Origin: Rhodopirellula sp. SM50
Lineage (GTDB): Bacteria; Planctomycetota; Planctomycetia; Pirellulales; Pirellulaceae
Assembly: GCF_002289565.1 (NCBI RefSeq)
Contig: NZ_NTFY01000044.1
Coordinates: 1 to 57,307, forward strand
Direction: 5' to 3'
DNA: 57,307 nucleotides
The notes under the pieces were generated by a model. The model ran no database searches. It was not told where the DNA came from and was given only the letters and a program-made list of their open reading frames with translations. The position numbers and the translations under genes are program-made. Shown piece after piece: positions 25,561-35,518 of this stretch. How positions within the stretch are numbered: the stretch's first letter is position 1; each line of letters begins with the position of its first letter.

Positions 25561-27390
25561 TCAGCTTCGCGGCTGAGGCGCATTCGGCGGGGCGACCAAA
25601 GTGTGCAGGAATTCAATCACAGCTTGGCGGTCTTCCAGCGAGAGATTCAAAAACCGGTCGCGTGTTCCCTTGGATTCGCCCTCGTGCATCGTGATCGCTT
25701 CGAGCAGGGTTTCCGCTCGCCCGTCGTGCATGTAAGGGGCTGAATCATGGACACCCCACAGCGGTGGCGTCCTCCACTCTTGCGTGAAGTACGTCGTTTC
25801 CAAGTGCAGCCGAGTGTAATCGGTGCGTGTTTGGCGAATGTTCTGGGTGGACGTCGTTACATTTTCGGTGGTGTAGGTGTCTCGTCCCGAGGCGGTCCGT
25901 TCCTGATTGTTGCGGTTGACTTCGTTCTCGACCAAACGGGTGTCCGTGTCGCTGGTTTGCCACGTCTTGGATTTACTTCGCTCGTTGACGAATCGAAGGG
26001 TCATGGGGGGGACGGGTGTGGCTGCAAACCGATATTCATTGCGTGAAACGAACACACTGGAGCGTGTCGGGATGGCTGACCTGGATCCGCGCGTATTGGT
26101 GCTGTTTGCTTGTCGCGAGACCATCCCGGTTGAACCGGGTTCCATCGAATACTTCCCGCCGTAGTAGGCGGTTCCCATGACGGTGTCGTCCACCATGGTG
26201 CGCGTCGTGATCGCTTCGGTGTCAATCGCAAAGTCCATACGTGTCACCGGCGTCGCGCGAACGATGTACGGGTCGGCGGGGTTCAGGTCATAGGATTTCG
26301 GGCCCATGTCGTGCAGTAGCAGGTCGCTATAGATGCCTTGGGCCGGACCGAGTGACGGACGGTGGCAGACGGCGCATCCGATCGACGAAAACACTTGTTC
26401 GCCGCGGGCGGCCAGCATGCGGCGATCGGAGTCTTGCGGGACCGCTCGCGTCGGAGCCGGCAATGCGGCAACGAACGCCGCCATCGCCCTGATTTGTGAG
26501 TCGGAGATGTCGAAGGTCGGGTTTTGATACGCCGGTGCCATCGGGTCGGCCGGTTGATTGATTCGGCGGGTTTCCAGTCCGACTTCGGCCGCACACGCCT
26601 GGTCACAAAAATCCAACAGCGACCTCACGTTGCCACGCCATCCGAATTTGCCAATGCCGCCGCTGGCCAGCGTTGCCAATCGTCCGCTGATTTCAGGATG
26701 CTTGGTCTGCTCGCGTTCAACGGCCCGCAGTTGTTTTACAGTGACTTGATCGACCAGTCCGGCGCCGAACAGCGGAGTCGTATTCCGCTGGAACATGCGT
26801 GCGCGAATCGTCGTTTGGTACGTGCCTTGGGTCGCCGTGTACAGAATTGGCGTGGCGTTGGCCAATCGAACTTCGGCGGCATTGGTTGAACCACCGTTGT
26901 CGCTGAACAGGGCGGGGATCTTTTCGATGAAGGCCTGCCGGGACTGTGCAAACGCGGAGGTTCCGCCGTGGTGTGCCAGTGAAAGCGAATTGACAAGCCC
27001 GGCTTGGGGATCGATGAAGCCGGGATGGAAGCCGCGGATCGCCTGGCGAATGACATCCTGGTTGATCGGGCCGCCGGAGACTTGCATCGATTCAATGCTG
27101 ATCGATTTGGCGTTGAATTCGGCTTCACCGGCGCCGCCGATCCCGCCTTGCCGATGACAGACGGCACAGGACTGGCCGTTGAACAGAGGGCCGAGCCCAT
27201 CTTTACCCATCAACGCCGGGTTTTGCGGTGACCAATTCTTTTCGAACAGCTGCCGACCGATCGCGACCGTTTCGGGCGACACCGCCGAAACTCCTGACGC
27301 GCCGATCAACAGGCAGCCGACCAACCAAGAAAGAACGCTGACGCCTCGAGTAACCGTCCGACTTGGCAACATCATTGCCCCCGTAAGCAT
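25561..27390 (-). CDS. secreted di-haem oxidoreductase (DHOR, cytochrome c peroxidase-like)
   Basis: 609 residues, signal peptide about 1-37. Two c-type haem motifs are present: CAVCH near residue 77 in NGQSCAVCHRQGG and CAVCH near residue 335 in SIGCAVCHRPS. The C-terminal RTPPLWGVHDSAPYMHDGRA and EAITMHEGE segments are diagnostic of the DHOR family. It would be a periplasmic electron-transfer protein; the substrate is unknown. An Arg/Thr/Asn-rich insert at about 440-530, after the second haem, is atypical and could be an added domain. Codons 1, 6 and 7 are all Met, so the start may be slightly downstream of 27390. It precedes a DUF1598 gene on the same strand (42 bp between), suggesting one transcript. 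Confidence 0.88.
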   Translation of the reverse strand: MLTGAMMLPSRTVTRGVSVLSWLVGCLLIGASGVSAVSPETVAIGRQLFEKNWSPQNPALMGKDGLGPLFNGQSCAVCHRQGGIGGAGEAEFNAKSISIESMQVSGGPINQDVIRQAIRGFHPGFIDPQAGLVNSLSLAHHGGTSAFAQSRQAFIEKIPALFSDNGGSTNAAEVRLANATPILYTATQGTYQTTIRARMFQRNTTPLFGAGLVDQVTVKQLRAVEREQTKHPEISGRLATLASGGIGKFGWRGNVRSLLDFCDQACAAEVGLETRRINQPADPMAPAYQNPTFDISDSQIRAMAAFVAALPAPTRAVPQDSDRRMLAARGEQVFSSIGCAVCHRPSLGPAQGIYSDLLLHDMGPKSYDLNPADPYIVRATPVTRMDFAIDTEAITTRTMVDDTVMGTAYYGGKYSMEPGSTGMVSRQANSTNTRGSRSAIPTRSSVFVSRNEYRFAATPVPPMTLRFVNERSKSKTWQTSDTDTRLVENEVNRNNQERTASGRDTYTTENVTTSTQNIRQTRTDYTRLHLETTYFTQEWRTPPLWGVHDSAPYMHDGRAETLLEAITMHEGESKGTRDRFLNLSLEDRQAVIEFLHTLVAPPNAPQPRS

Positions 27391-27431
27391 AGAGAAAAGG
27401 AATTGTCACAAACCGCCTTGCGACAGTCATG

Positions 27432-29162
27432 TCAGGGCGCGTCCCACCACCAATGATTCACCGTGATCGGTTGATGATTGGTGACAGACGTTTGGCCGGA
27501 CAGTGTGGGGTAGGTGTCGATCGTTGGTTTGACGGTCGACTGTGTCGCCACGGACACGCCACCGCTGGCAAGCAGCACGTGGTGACGTTGGCTGCCTTTG
27601 CGAACGCTGTGCAACGTGGCGATCGATTGAACTTGCTTGGGTGCGGGTAAATTCCAGTCCCTGGCATCGTCTTCGGCCGCCAGTCCCATCGCCAAGGAGC
27701 GATGCACGTCTTGCGAACCGAATCGGTCGATCAAATGGGAAACCGCGGCCACCCGATACAGCGACTCGAGTGCGCCGTAGATGGGGTATTGGTCACGGAT
27801 GCGAGACCAGTGTCGATTGAATCCCGCAACGAATTGAGCACTGCGCGGATCAACCGTTACCTTTCCGCGGCGACCGTCGGCCAACGCACGTTGGTTTTCA
27901 CCGCTGAGCCGAATCGGGCTGCCGGCGATTTCAAAGACACGCTGCTCACTGTCGCTGCGAACCGATTGCGGATTGGCCGTGAACCAAAGCCGCAGCAGCA
28001 ATCCGTCCGGAGGGCCTTGCGCGATAAAATCGTCGACGACGTCCAAGTAGCTGTCGACCCCTTCGGGCATCGGTTGCTGGCCGAGGGCGAGTTGTTTCAT
28101 GTGGCGGTCCGCTTCGACCATCAGCATGGCGACCGACGTGTCGCCCGCCGCACCGAACACCTCGACGCGCTGCATGCCGAGTGCTTCACGCAGTTTGTCG
28201 GCGGATTGACCGATCGGAATCTGCCCGGATCGGATCTCGGCGGCGACTTCCATCGCCGCTTGCATGCCGGCCGGTGTCGGATCGATCGTGCATCCGAACG
28301 GGGTGTTGGCCAACGTGGACGCCAAACAGCGGGCCAGGAAGTCGCTGCGCAGCGTCGCTCGCCCAGATTCACGATCCACATACCAACCTCGGTCCATATC
28401 GATCCCGCTAGTCGGTGCCGCCAAGATGATGTCGTCGTCGGTCAGGATCAGGTACTCAATGTGCGACAGACCGGCCAGATTCAACAGACTGTCGCCGAGC
28501 GGAACACCGGTCATCCGCCGCGTTGTGATTTCGTCACGCAGACGACGTAGCGAAACGCAACGAAGTGTTGAAGGGCTGCGCCAATCGCGCGGCGAGGGTT
28601 TCGTGTCGCCGGATAGCAAGACGTCGAGATTCGCGATCGCCCCTCGGGCCCGCGATTGATCGTCGCTGGGCAGCAAGGCGATCTCCACGGTGCCCGACGG
28701 ATCGACATAGACGCCTTGGGGATACGGCGCCATCGTGCTGTTGCCGCCGAGTGCTTCCCAGGTATCGGGAACCACGGTGGTTTCGATCAGCTGCATCAAT
28801 GAATCAAAGTCGGCGAACGACCCGCCGCCCTGGACGGGCCCGCCGCGTGCGGCTCCGAGGGTCTGGTCGATCACGCTCTGGCGATCGGCCGGCGTCTCGA
28901 TCTGACGCACCGTCGCGGCGGCGGCCAGCGAATCACCCGAGAGCGATTGGGCCGTGGCGATCTGGGCCAGCCAACCGTCGCGTGTGGTCGGCAACGAATC
29001 CGGCGGCATCGATTTGGCGACCGCGAATTCTCCGGCGCTGATGGCTTCGGAGGGATCTCCGGGAGAAGCAGCGGTGCAGGAGTGCGACGCCACCAGACCG
29101 GTGATGAAGAAGGTGAAGATGGCAGCGGAAACCAAGCTCGCAATCCGGCGGTTTCGATTCAT
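27432..29162 (-). CDS. secreted DUF1598 protein (paralogue 1)
   Basis: 576 residues with a signal peptide (about 1-32). The middle and C-terminal parts match the planctomycete DUF1598 family and its paralogue at 30178-31578: LSHIEYLILTDDDIILAAPT aligns with TSIQYVFYYPETRDIVVAGP, and VAMLMVEADRHMKQLALG aligns with VLVEADYRMKLIGIG. Both proteins end in a tryptophan cluster, here NHWWWDAP. The N-terminal 120 residues are extra. Function is unknown; a periplasmic or envelope location is likely. It lies just upstream of the di-haem protein gene on the same strand. Confidence 0.85.
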   Translation of the reverse strand: MNRNRRIASLVSAAIFTFFITGLVASHSCTAASPGDPSEAISAGEFAVAKSMPPDSLPTTRDGWLAQIATAQSLSGDSLAAAATVRQIETPADRQSVIDQTLGAARGGPVQGGGSFADFDSLMQLIETTVVPDTWEALGGNSTMAPYPQGVYVDPSGTVEIALLPSDDQSRARGAIANLDVLLSGDTKPSPRDWRSPSTLRCVSLRRLRDEITTRRMTGVPLGDSLLNLAGLSHIEYLILTDDDIILAAPTSGIDMDRGWYVDRESGRATLRSDFLARCLASTLANTPFGCTIDPTPAGMQAAMEVAAEIRSGQIPIGQSADKLREALGMQRVEVFGAAGDTSVAMLMVEADRHMKQLALGQQPMPEGVDSYLDVVDDFIAQGPPDGLLLRLWFTANPQSVRSDSEQRVFEIAGSPIRLSGENQRALADGRRGKVTVDPRSAQFVAGFNRHWSRIRDQYPIYGALESLYRVAAVSHLIDRFGSQDVHRSLAMGLAAEDDARDWNLPAPKQVQSIATLHSVRKGSQRHHVLLASGGVSVATQSTVKPTIDTYPTLSGQTSVTNHQPITVNHWWWDAP

Positions 29163-29311
29163 CTAATATTCCTGACGTTGGTTCGTATTGGGATTGGAAC
29201 GCTGACACAGCAGTAGTGAAAAAAACATGCCAATCAGATTATTTTGTAATTCGGTCATCCGTGGCGCCTTCCCGACACCTCAGCGTAGCAAAATGCTACT
29301 CCCAGGGTGTA

Positions 29312-30094
29312 TCAATCTGCGTCAGGGCAGCGCCAAACTCCGCCGAGCAATCGCTCTTGGGGGCGGAACCGTTCTTTGTAGTTCAAATGGGGGTTTTCGG
29401 CGACGAACAGCCCCAGATACACGTAGGTTCGTCCCGTTTGCAGCGCCCACTGAATCTGCTTGAGTACCGCCAGTGTGCCGATGCAGTAGCGTCCAAATTC
29501 GGGGTCAAAGTGCGTGTAGACGGCGTTGACGGACTCGCGGCCCAAGTCGACGATCGCGATTCCGATCAGTTTCCCGTCCAGGCGGAAGGTCAGCTCGGCC
29601 GTCTCGACGCAGGTCGCGACCAGGAATTCGTGGTAGTCGACCAAATCGGCCGGCCCGCGCCGGCTGAGCTGTCTTGCGCTGCGGTGGGTGTTAAAGAGTC
29701 GCAGTCGCTCGGGGTCGACGAGCACGCGTCCCCAGCTGATCTCCAATTCTCGGTCGGATCGATTGAGGATCCGTTTCATCGATCGAGAGAACTGGAACTG
29801 ATGGACGTTGACGCGGGTGGGAATGCATTGTCTGCAATCGGGACACTGCGTTCGGTACAGCATCGTTCCTGCACGCCGGTAACCGAGTCGGAGCAAACGA
29901 TCCAGGTCGTCGGGTAGGATCCGGCGTTTGGGATATTCCAGCGGCATGCGAGCCACTTTCCCGTCCAGATACGGGCATTCTTGCAGCGCGTCGTAGACGA
30001 CCACCAACCCCGATTTGACGAAGTCGTCTTGGGAAGCGTCGACGACGAGCGGTTTCCGCTCGTCAGACGGTTTCGGGGGTGACTCGTACTTCAT
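29312..30094 (-). CDS. bpt: aspartate/glutamate leucyltransferase or arginyl-tRNA-protein transferase (ATE family)
   Basis: 260 residues. Both ATE halves are present: ECPYLDGKVARMPLEYP and YRTQCPDCRQCIPTRVNV at the N-terminus, then the GNAT-like C-terminal half with LIGIAIVDLGRESVNAVYTHFDP and TYVYLGLFVAENPHLNYKERFRP. It transfers Leu (or Arg) from tRNA to N-terminal Asp/Glu, marking proteins for ClpAP-type degradation by the N-end rule. The ATG abuts the T-tract of an upstream terminator (30095-30138), leaving no room for a ribosome site if the hairpin forms; downstream TTG/GTG codons near 30010 would still keep ECPYL. Confidence 0.92.
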   Translation of the reverse strand: MKYESPPKPSDERKPLVVDASQDDFVKSGLVVVYDALQECPYLDGKVARMPLEYPKRRILPDDLDRLLRLGYRRAGTMLYRTQCPDCRQCIPTRVNVHQFQFSRSMKRILNRSDRELEISWGRVLVDPERLRLFNTHRSARQLSRRGPADLVDYHEFLVATCVETAELTFRLDGKLIGIAIVDLGRESVNAVYTHFDPEFGRYCIGTLAVLKQIQWALQTGRTYVYLGLFVAENPHLNYKERFRPQERLLGGVWRCPDAD

Positions 30095-30138
30095 AAAAAA
30101 ACACTGGCCGCACGGAAGGTAATTCCGACGGCCAGTGT
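30095..30138 (-). terminator. Rho-independent terminator of the downstream-ending DUF1598 gene
   Basis: On the minus strand, a perfect 10-bp stem ACACTGGCCG (30138-30129) / CGGCCAGTGT (30110-30101) with an inner GGAA/TTCC hairpin is followed by six or seven T, ending exactly at the bpt start codon (30094). Confidence 0.85.
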
Positions 30139-30177
30139 AGCGTGGTTTCGCTGTGTTGACGAATCAGCGGTTGGGAA

Positions 30178-31578
30178 TCAGTCCCACCACCATTGACCGG
30201 GCTTCAAATCAGACGGTCCGGCGGACTGTTTGACTTCGTCGGTCTTTCCTTCGCGGTCGACAACCAGTGTCTCTTTGGCGAGTGCTTTTCGCGGGCTCAT
30301 TTGAACACCGCCTCCGAGCGGCGTCATCAGCGTGTTGCCTCGCCAAACCGCATTGACGGCGGTCTCGACTTGCTCCGGTGCGGTGTAGGTTTGCACCGTC
30401 AGGGCCGACTCGTTGCCAAGGACCGGCATGGCCCATTCGGCTTGACCGTAGAAGTCTTGTTCTTGGATGTAGGCCGCAGCGATCGAGACGTCCATCAGTT
30501 GACGCAGCTCGGCATAGATTCGAACCCGGTCGGCGATCATCGGGAACTTGCTGGTGAACTCTTGGCAAAACGCCTGGCTGGCTTTGTTGACGCGACGAGT
30601 GATGGTTCGTTTTCCGCCGGCGACACGTTCGTTTTCTCCGACCAGCTGAACGCCACGCTCGTTGATTTTCATCGCCAAGCCGTCTTCGCTGACCGCGATG
30701 CCGTCATAGCGGGGTTGGAAATACCATCGTTCCATCGCGTTGGCGGCGACCGCCGACGGGTTGGCTCGGTCGACGTAGCTTTGGAATCGCATCGGCAGAC
30801 GTTCCAGACCGATTCCGATCAGTTTCATGCGATAGTCCGCTTCGACCAGGACGCGGGCGAAGTGGGTGTCGGTCGGGATGCCGCGAATGGAGACGTTTTG
30901 CAGTCCCAGATTGTTTTTTAATCCGTTGGCCAGTCGAGCCGCATCGCTGGGTTGCACGCGACCGCGGACCGATGCCAGGAACTGTTGCATTCGCTGCAGG
31001 CCTTCTTCGGTCGGATCGATCGAAACGCTGATCACACCGGTCGCCGGTTGGCCGGGGGCGAAGGCGCGAAGGGCGGTCACCAGGTCTTCCAACAGGACCG
31101 TCGGTTTACCGGACTCGATGCCGACAAAACGTTCGGTGGGGTCGGCGACAAAGCCTTCGGCCGGTCCGGCCACCACGATGTCGCGGGTTTCGGGGTAATA
31201 GAAGACGTACTGAATCGACGTCAGGCCCGCCAGGGCTGCCAAATCATCGCTGACGGCATGTCCGGCGGCGAGCTGGTCTTGGATGGCCGCTTCCAGGCGT
31301 TGCAGCGAGACTTTTCGCAGTTTGCTGCCACGCATCAGGTCGTTGTCCCGCATCTGTCGGGCGGCCATCAAACGCTGCTGGGCGACGCGGGGATCAAACT
31401 GGCGGACTTTCAAGACGCCTTGAGCATCGACGTCAACGCCGGCGATCGGCTGGGCAAAGTTGTTGACCGTTCCGCCGCCACCGCCACCGCCAGTGTCCTG
31501 TCCGTAAACACTGGATCCGGACGAAAGGAAGGCTGCGGCGAGTGCGGCGAGCAAAAAGGAGCGGAAAAGACGTGTCAT
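30178..31578 (-). CDS. secreted DUF1598 protein (paralogue 2)
   Basis: 466 residues from ATG 31578 (an upstream in-frame extension has no family similarity). Signal peptide about 1-25, then a run of seven Gly. Shares the DUF1598 core with the 27432-29162 gene, including LEAAIQDQLAAGHAVSDDLA... and the paired SIDPTEEGLQRMQQFL / IDPTPAGMQAAMEVA segments, and likewise ends in a Trp cluster, GQWWWD. Function unknown; predicted extracytoplasmic. A strong terminator follows the stop, separating it from bpt. Confidence 0.87.
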   Translation of the reverse strand: MTRLFRSFLLAALAAAFLSSGSSVYGQDTGGGGGGGTVNNFAQPIAGVDVDAQGVLKVRQFDPRVAQQRLMAARQMRDNDLMRGSKLRKVSLQRLEAAIQDQLAAGHAVSDDLAALAGLTSIQYVFYYPETRDIVVAGPAEGFVADPTERFVGIESGKPTVLLEDLVTALRAFAPGQPATGVISVSIDPTEEGLQRMQQFLASVRGRVQPSDAARLANGLKNNLGLQNVSIRGIPTDTHFARVLVEADYRMKLIGIGLERLPMRFQSYVDRANPSAVAANAMERWYFQPRYDGIAVSEDGLAMKINERGVQLVGENERVAGGKRTITRRVNKASQAFCQEFTSKFPMIADRVRIYAELRQLMDVSIAAAYIQEQDFYGQAEWAMPVLGNESALTVQTYTAPEQVETAVNAVWRGNTLMTPLGGGVQMSPRKALAKETLVVDREGKTDEVKQSAGPSDLKPGQWWWD

Positions 31579-31911
31579 CGGTGAAACCAATTTCAAAACG
31601 CGGCCGAAGTGTGGGGGCGCAGGGGGAAAAGTCACTTGCTGTGACAGTAATCAGTCGCGGGCGGATCGGCAAGAAACTACCGCGATTGAACCGAAATTGA
31701 GGCAAATCAGTGGTCCGAATCTGCCCCCGGATGGGGATTCGGAGTGTCCAGCGGCGATGGTTCGCCGCCTGGGGTCGGTGCAAACACCATGCCGCACCGG
31801 TTCTATCTTAGCTCTCCCCAGACCTGATTGTCCCGCCCTTCCGGTTTTTTTGGTCTGCCGTAGAATCTGGCCTGACGGTCTGGAAACCACCTTCCCAACG
31901 AGTTTTTAAAG
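31579..31911. other. 333-bp divergent intergenic region
   Basis: Lies between the divergent DUF1598 and gnd genes and should hold both promoters. I see no clear consensus promoter, operator or hairpin. No Shine-Dalgarno precedes the gnd ATG. Confidence 0.5.
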
Positions 31912-33390
<1,479 letters not shown>

Positions 33391-33392
33391 CC

Positions 33393-34508
33393 ATGCCCAG
33401 CGATCCGATCGTTTGTCCGTTCTGCCCGCTGTGCTGCGATGACGTACACGTCGATGCTGCCAGTGGCGAGACGGATGTGCCCTGTGAACTCGCTCAACTC
33501 GAATTGGCCGCGGCCGTCCGAATGCCCTCGGCCAGAATCGGATCCGAGTCCATCGATTCGATCGATTGGAGCGTTCTGGGGGAATCGCTGTCGCTCCAAC
33601 CGACTCCGGTCGTGGAATTCAACGGGGCGACGATCGCGGAAGCCAAAATGTTGGAGACGCTGGTCACCGAGAGCCGGATTCAACTGCGCATCGCCGATGC
33701 CGCCTGCGGACGGGCGCTCGATCAAACGATTGCCCGTGACGGTTTGCTCGCCACCACGCTGGGCGATGCGGTTCGTCGTGCCGAGTATTTCTGGGGGATC
33801 GGCAATCTGGATCAGCGCACGCCGCGATTGAAAGAACGATTGAATCAGTCGGGCGCGGCGTTGGAATACACGCCCACGGCGACCATCGGTTTGCTTTCGC
33901 GATTGCACGAACTGCTGGGCGGTTTGGCAGGCGACGCGGCAGTCGACCCGGCAGCCGCGGTCGACCCGATCGGGTCGGAACCCGATCGCCTGCACGAGCA
34001 TTTTCGCAACAGTCGTTCCACCGTGGTCGTGGTCGGTGGTGCAGCGTTTGAATCGGGCCAGGAGGTGATCGCTAGCGAGATGTTGATCCGCTGGATCGCC
34101 CGCTGGAATGAGACCGCGTTGCCGATCGCCGGCGGGCACGACGGGGACGATCCGATCGTCTCACGCGTCACCCTGTTGCGGCTGACCGCTGACCAGAATT
34201 TGCGCACCGTGATCCGTTGGCGGAACAATCAAGTCTCGCCGTCGGATTTGTCGTCACCGCCCGTTGCGACGATTCGCGTTGGCAGTCCGGTCGGTGAAGT
34301 CACCGCACCGGTGCGTCTGCAAATCGGCGGCGTGGATCCCGGCCAGTCGTTGGCGCACGCTTACCTGCCCGCCGCCGTGCCGGGTGTCCACCATGCGGAC
34401 ACGACGATTCGCGGTGATGGTTCGGTCACGCTGCCGTTGGCCGGCTGGACGGACTCGACCTATCCCCGTCGAGTGGACGTGCTGCGACGAGTGCTCGCTG
34501 TCGGGTAG
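33393..34508 (+). CDS. fhcB: formylmethanofuran dehydrogenase subunit B-like protein
   Basis: 371 residues from ATG 33393. The N-terminus has a Cys-rich cluster, VCPFCPLCCDDVHV (Cys8, 11, 14, 15), with a further Cys in DVPCELAQ, as in the Fe-S region of FwdB/FmdB/FhcB (molybdopterin oxidoreductase fold). AEYFWGIGNLDQRTPRL and the ending STYPRRVDVLRRVL are reminiscent of FhcB. In the H4MPT-linked C1 pathway of methylotrophs and planctomycetes FhcB is part of the formyltransferase/hydrolase complex and may have lost redox activity. It is 2 bp behind gnd, an unexpected partner. The TAG stop is the first part of a dispersed hairpin repeat (34507-34519). Confidence 0.65.
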   Translation: MPSDPIVCPFCPLCCDDVHVDAASGETDVPCELAQLELAAAVRMPSARIGSESIDSIDWSVLGESLSLQPTPVVEFNGATIAEAKMLETLVTESRIQLRIADAACGRALDQTIARDGLLATTLGDAVRRAEYFWGIGNLDQRTPRLKERLNQSGAALEYTPTATIGLLSRLHELLGGLAGDAAVDPAAAVDPIGSEPDRLHEHFRNSRSTVVVVGGAAFESGQEVIASEMLIRWIARWNETALPIAGGHDGDDPIVSRVTLLRLTADQNLRTVIRWRNNQVSPSDLSSPPVATIRVGSPVGEVTAPVRLQIGGVDPGQSLAHAYLPAAVPGVHHADTTIRGDGSVTLPLAGWTDSTYPRRVDVLRRVLAVG

Positions 34509-34552
34509 GCTGGAAGCCTCGTCCACGTCGACCGCTGACAGGCTGGAAGCCT
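34507..34552. repeat. two GGCTGGAAGCC hairpin repeats
   Basis: AGGCTGGAAGCCT at 34507-34519 and again at 34540-34552, the second in the context GACAGGCTGGAAGCCTCTCCCA, identical in type to 7121-7200. They lie between the convergent FhcB-like and hypothetical genes; the first contains the FhcB-like stop codon. Confidence 0.8.
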
Positions 34553-34564
34553 CTCCCACATCGT

Positions 34565-34912
34565 TTAGGACGACGCCATTTGCGACTCCAGTTCCAGTGC
34601 GAGCGCGGCTTCTTCGGCGATCTGAGCCGCGGTGCGGCGTCGACGCTTGCGAGGTTTTGCGTTCATCCACTCTTTGGTCAACACTTCAAAGACCTCGGGC
34701 GTTTCGTAACGCACGATGTTTTTGCCTTCGGGCATCGGGCCGATCAGGCCGCGAAACACGGGCATCCCGCGAAGTGCCAGGTCGGTGCTGCAGTCATCAA
34801 TGCCGATCTGTTGATGCGACTGCATCAGCGGAGCGATGGAGGGATAATCGGAAATCATCAACGAACCATCACGGCCGCGTGTAACCACGCGGTAGGTGTC
34901 TTTCTTGGCCAT
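34565..34912 (-). CDS. conserved-looking hypothetical cytoplasmic protein
   Basis: 115 residues, start ATG 34912 with a strong AGGAGG about 5 nt upstream (34918-34923), which decides this start over an in-frame upstream ATG. The protein is soluble: MAKKDTYRVVTRGRDGSLMI, a middle with ALRGMPVFRGLIGPMPEG, then a basic KPRKRRRRTAAQ stretch and an acidic Ala/Glu helix. The basic segment could bind nucleic acid. No family recognised. Convergent with the FhcB-like gene. Confidence 0.75.
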   Translation of the reverse strand: MAKKDTYRVVTRGRDGSLMISDYPSIAPLMQSHQQIGIDDCSTDLALRGMPVFRGLIGPMPEGKNIVRYETPEVFEVLTKEWMNAKPRKRRRRTAAQIAEEAALALELESQMASS

Positions 34913-35518
34913 GGTGCCTCCTAAAAAGGGAGTGGCGCTAAAATCGAAGTGGGAAGGCATCGATTGACCCATGAACCACGCGTCGTTGGGAGAGGGCGCG
35001 CAGCAACCGAGAGAGCCCTCGTGGGTTGTTCAGCCAGAAGCTGCCGATTGGGAGGCGGCGAGCGACCGGATGATGCGTTGGAAGGAACCGCGGGCGAGCA
35101 GCGACGTCTGCCCAACCATCCTCGCGCCGATCGTAGGGATCGAACGTGATCAGATAGTTTTTGGGGTCAGGACGGCAGACGTCGATGCTCCGATGCGCCG
35201 CGATCTCAACCGACGTAGGGAGGGAGGGTCGTCAGTTGCAAATCGATTCGAGGGTTAATCGAACAACAGTCATATCGACGCCCCAGTGATGACCATGCAA
35301 GAAAGTGTCGCGAATGTGGAGACAGCAACGTGAGGGTGGCGGTGCACAGTGACTGATACGTTCAACGAGAACCACGCTCGCAACGTGGAGGACAGTCGCA
35401 ACAGTCACGTTGGCGGCGACCGTTGCGTTCGGCCACGCCGCTACAGACGGAAGATGCGGAATCGCCGCGGTCGGCCATCTTCTGTTAGCGGCAGGGCGCG
35501 AGCCCTCCGGTGCGCCGC
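34913..35518. other. 606-bp region without a convincing gene
   Basis: Short open frames exist on both strands (for example 34971-35258 plus and 35232-35522 minus) but none has a recognisable domain, hydrophobic pattern or ribosome site. The right end holds a half-copy of the 78-bp repeat. It may be decayed DNA. Confidence 0.55.
35485..35511 (+). repeat. half-copy of the 78-bp palindromic repeat
   Basis: TTAGCGGCAGGGCGCGAGCC plus CTCCGGT, matching only the left arm of 7026-7103, truncated 8 bp before the rseP stop codon. Confidence 0.8.

Noticed and set aside
34971..35258. 95-codon ORF in the gap before rseP
   Set aside because: No ribosome site, no recognisable domain, and composition is like intergenic DNA.
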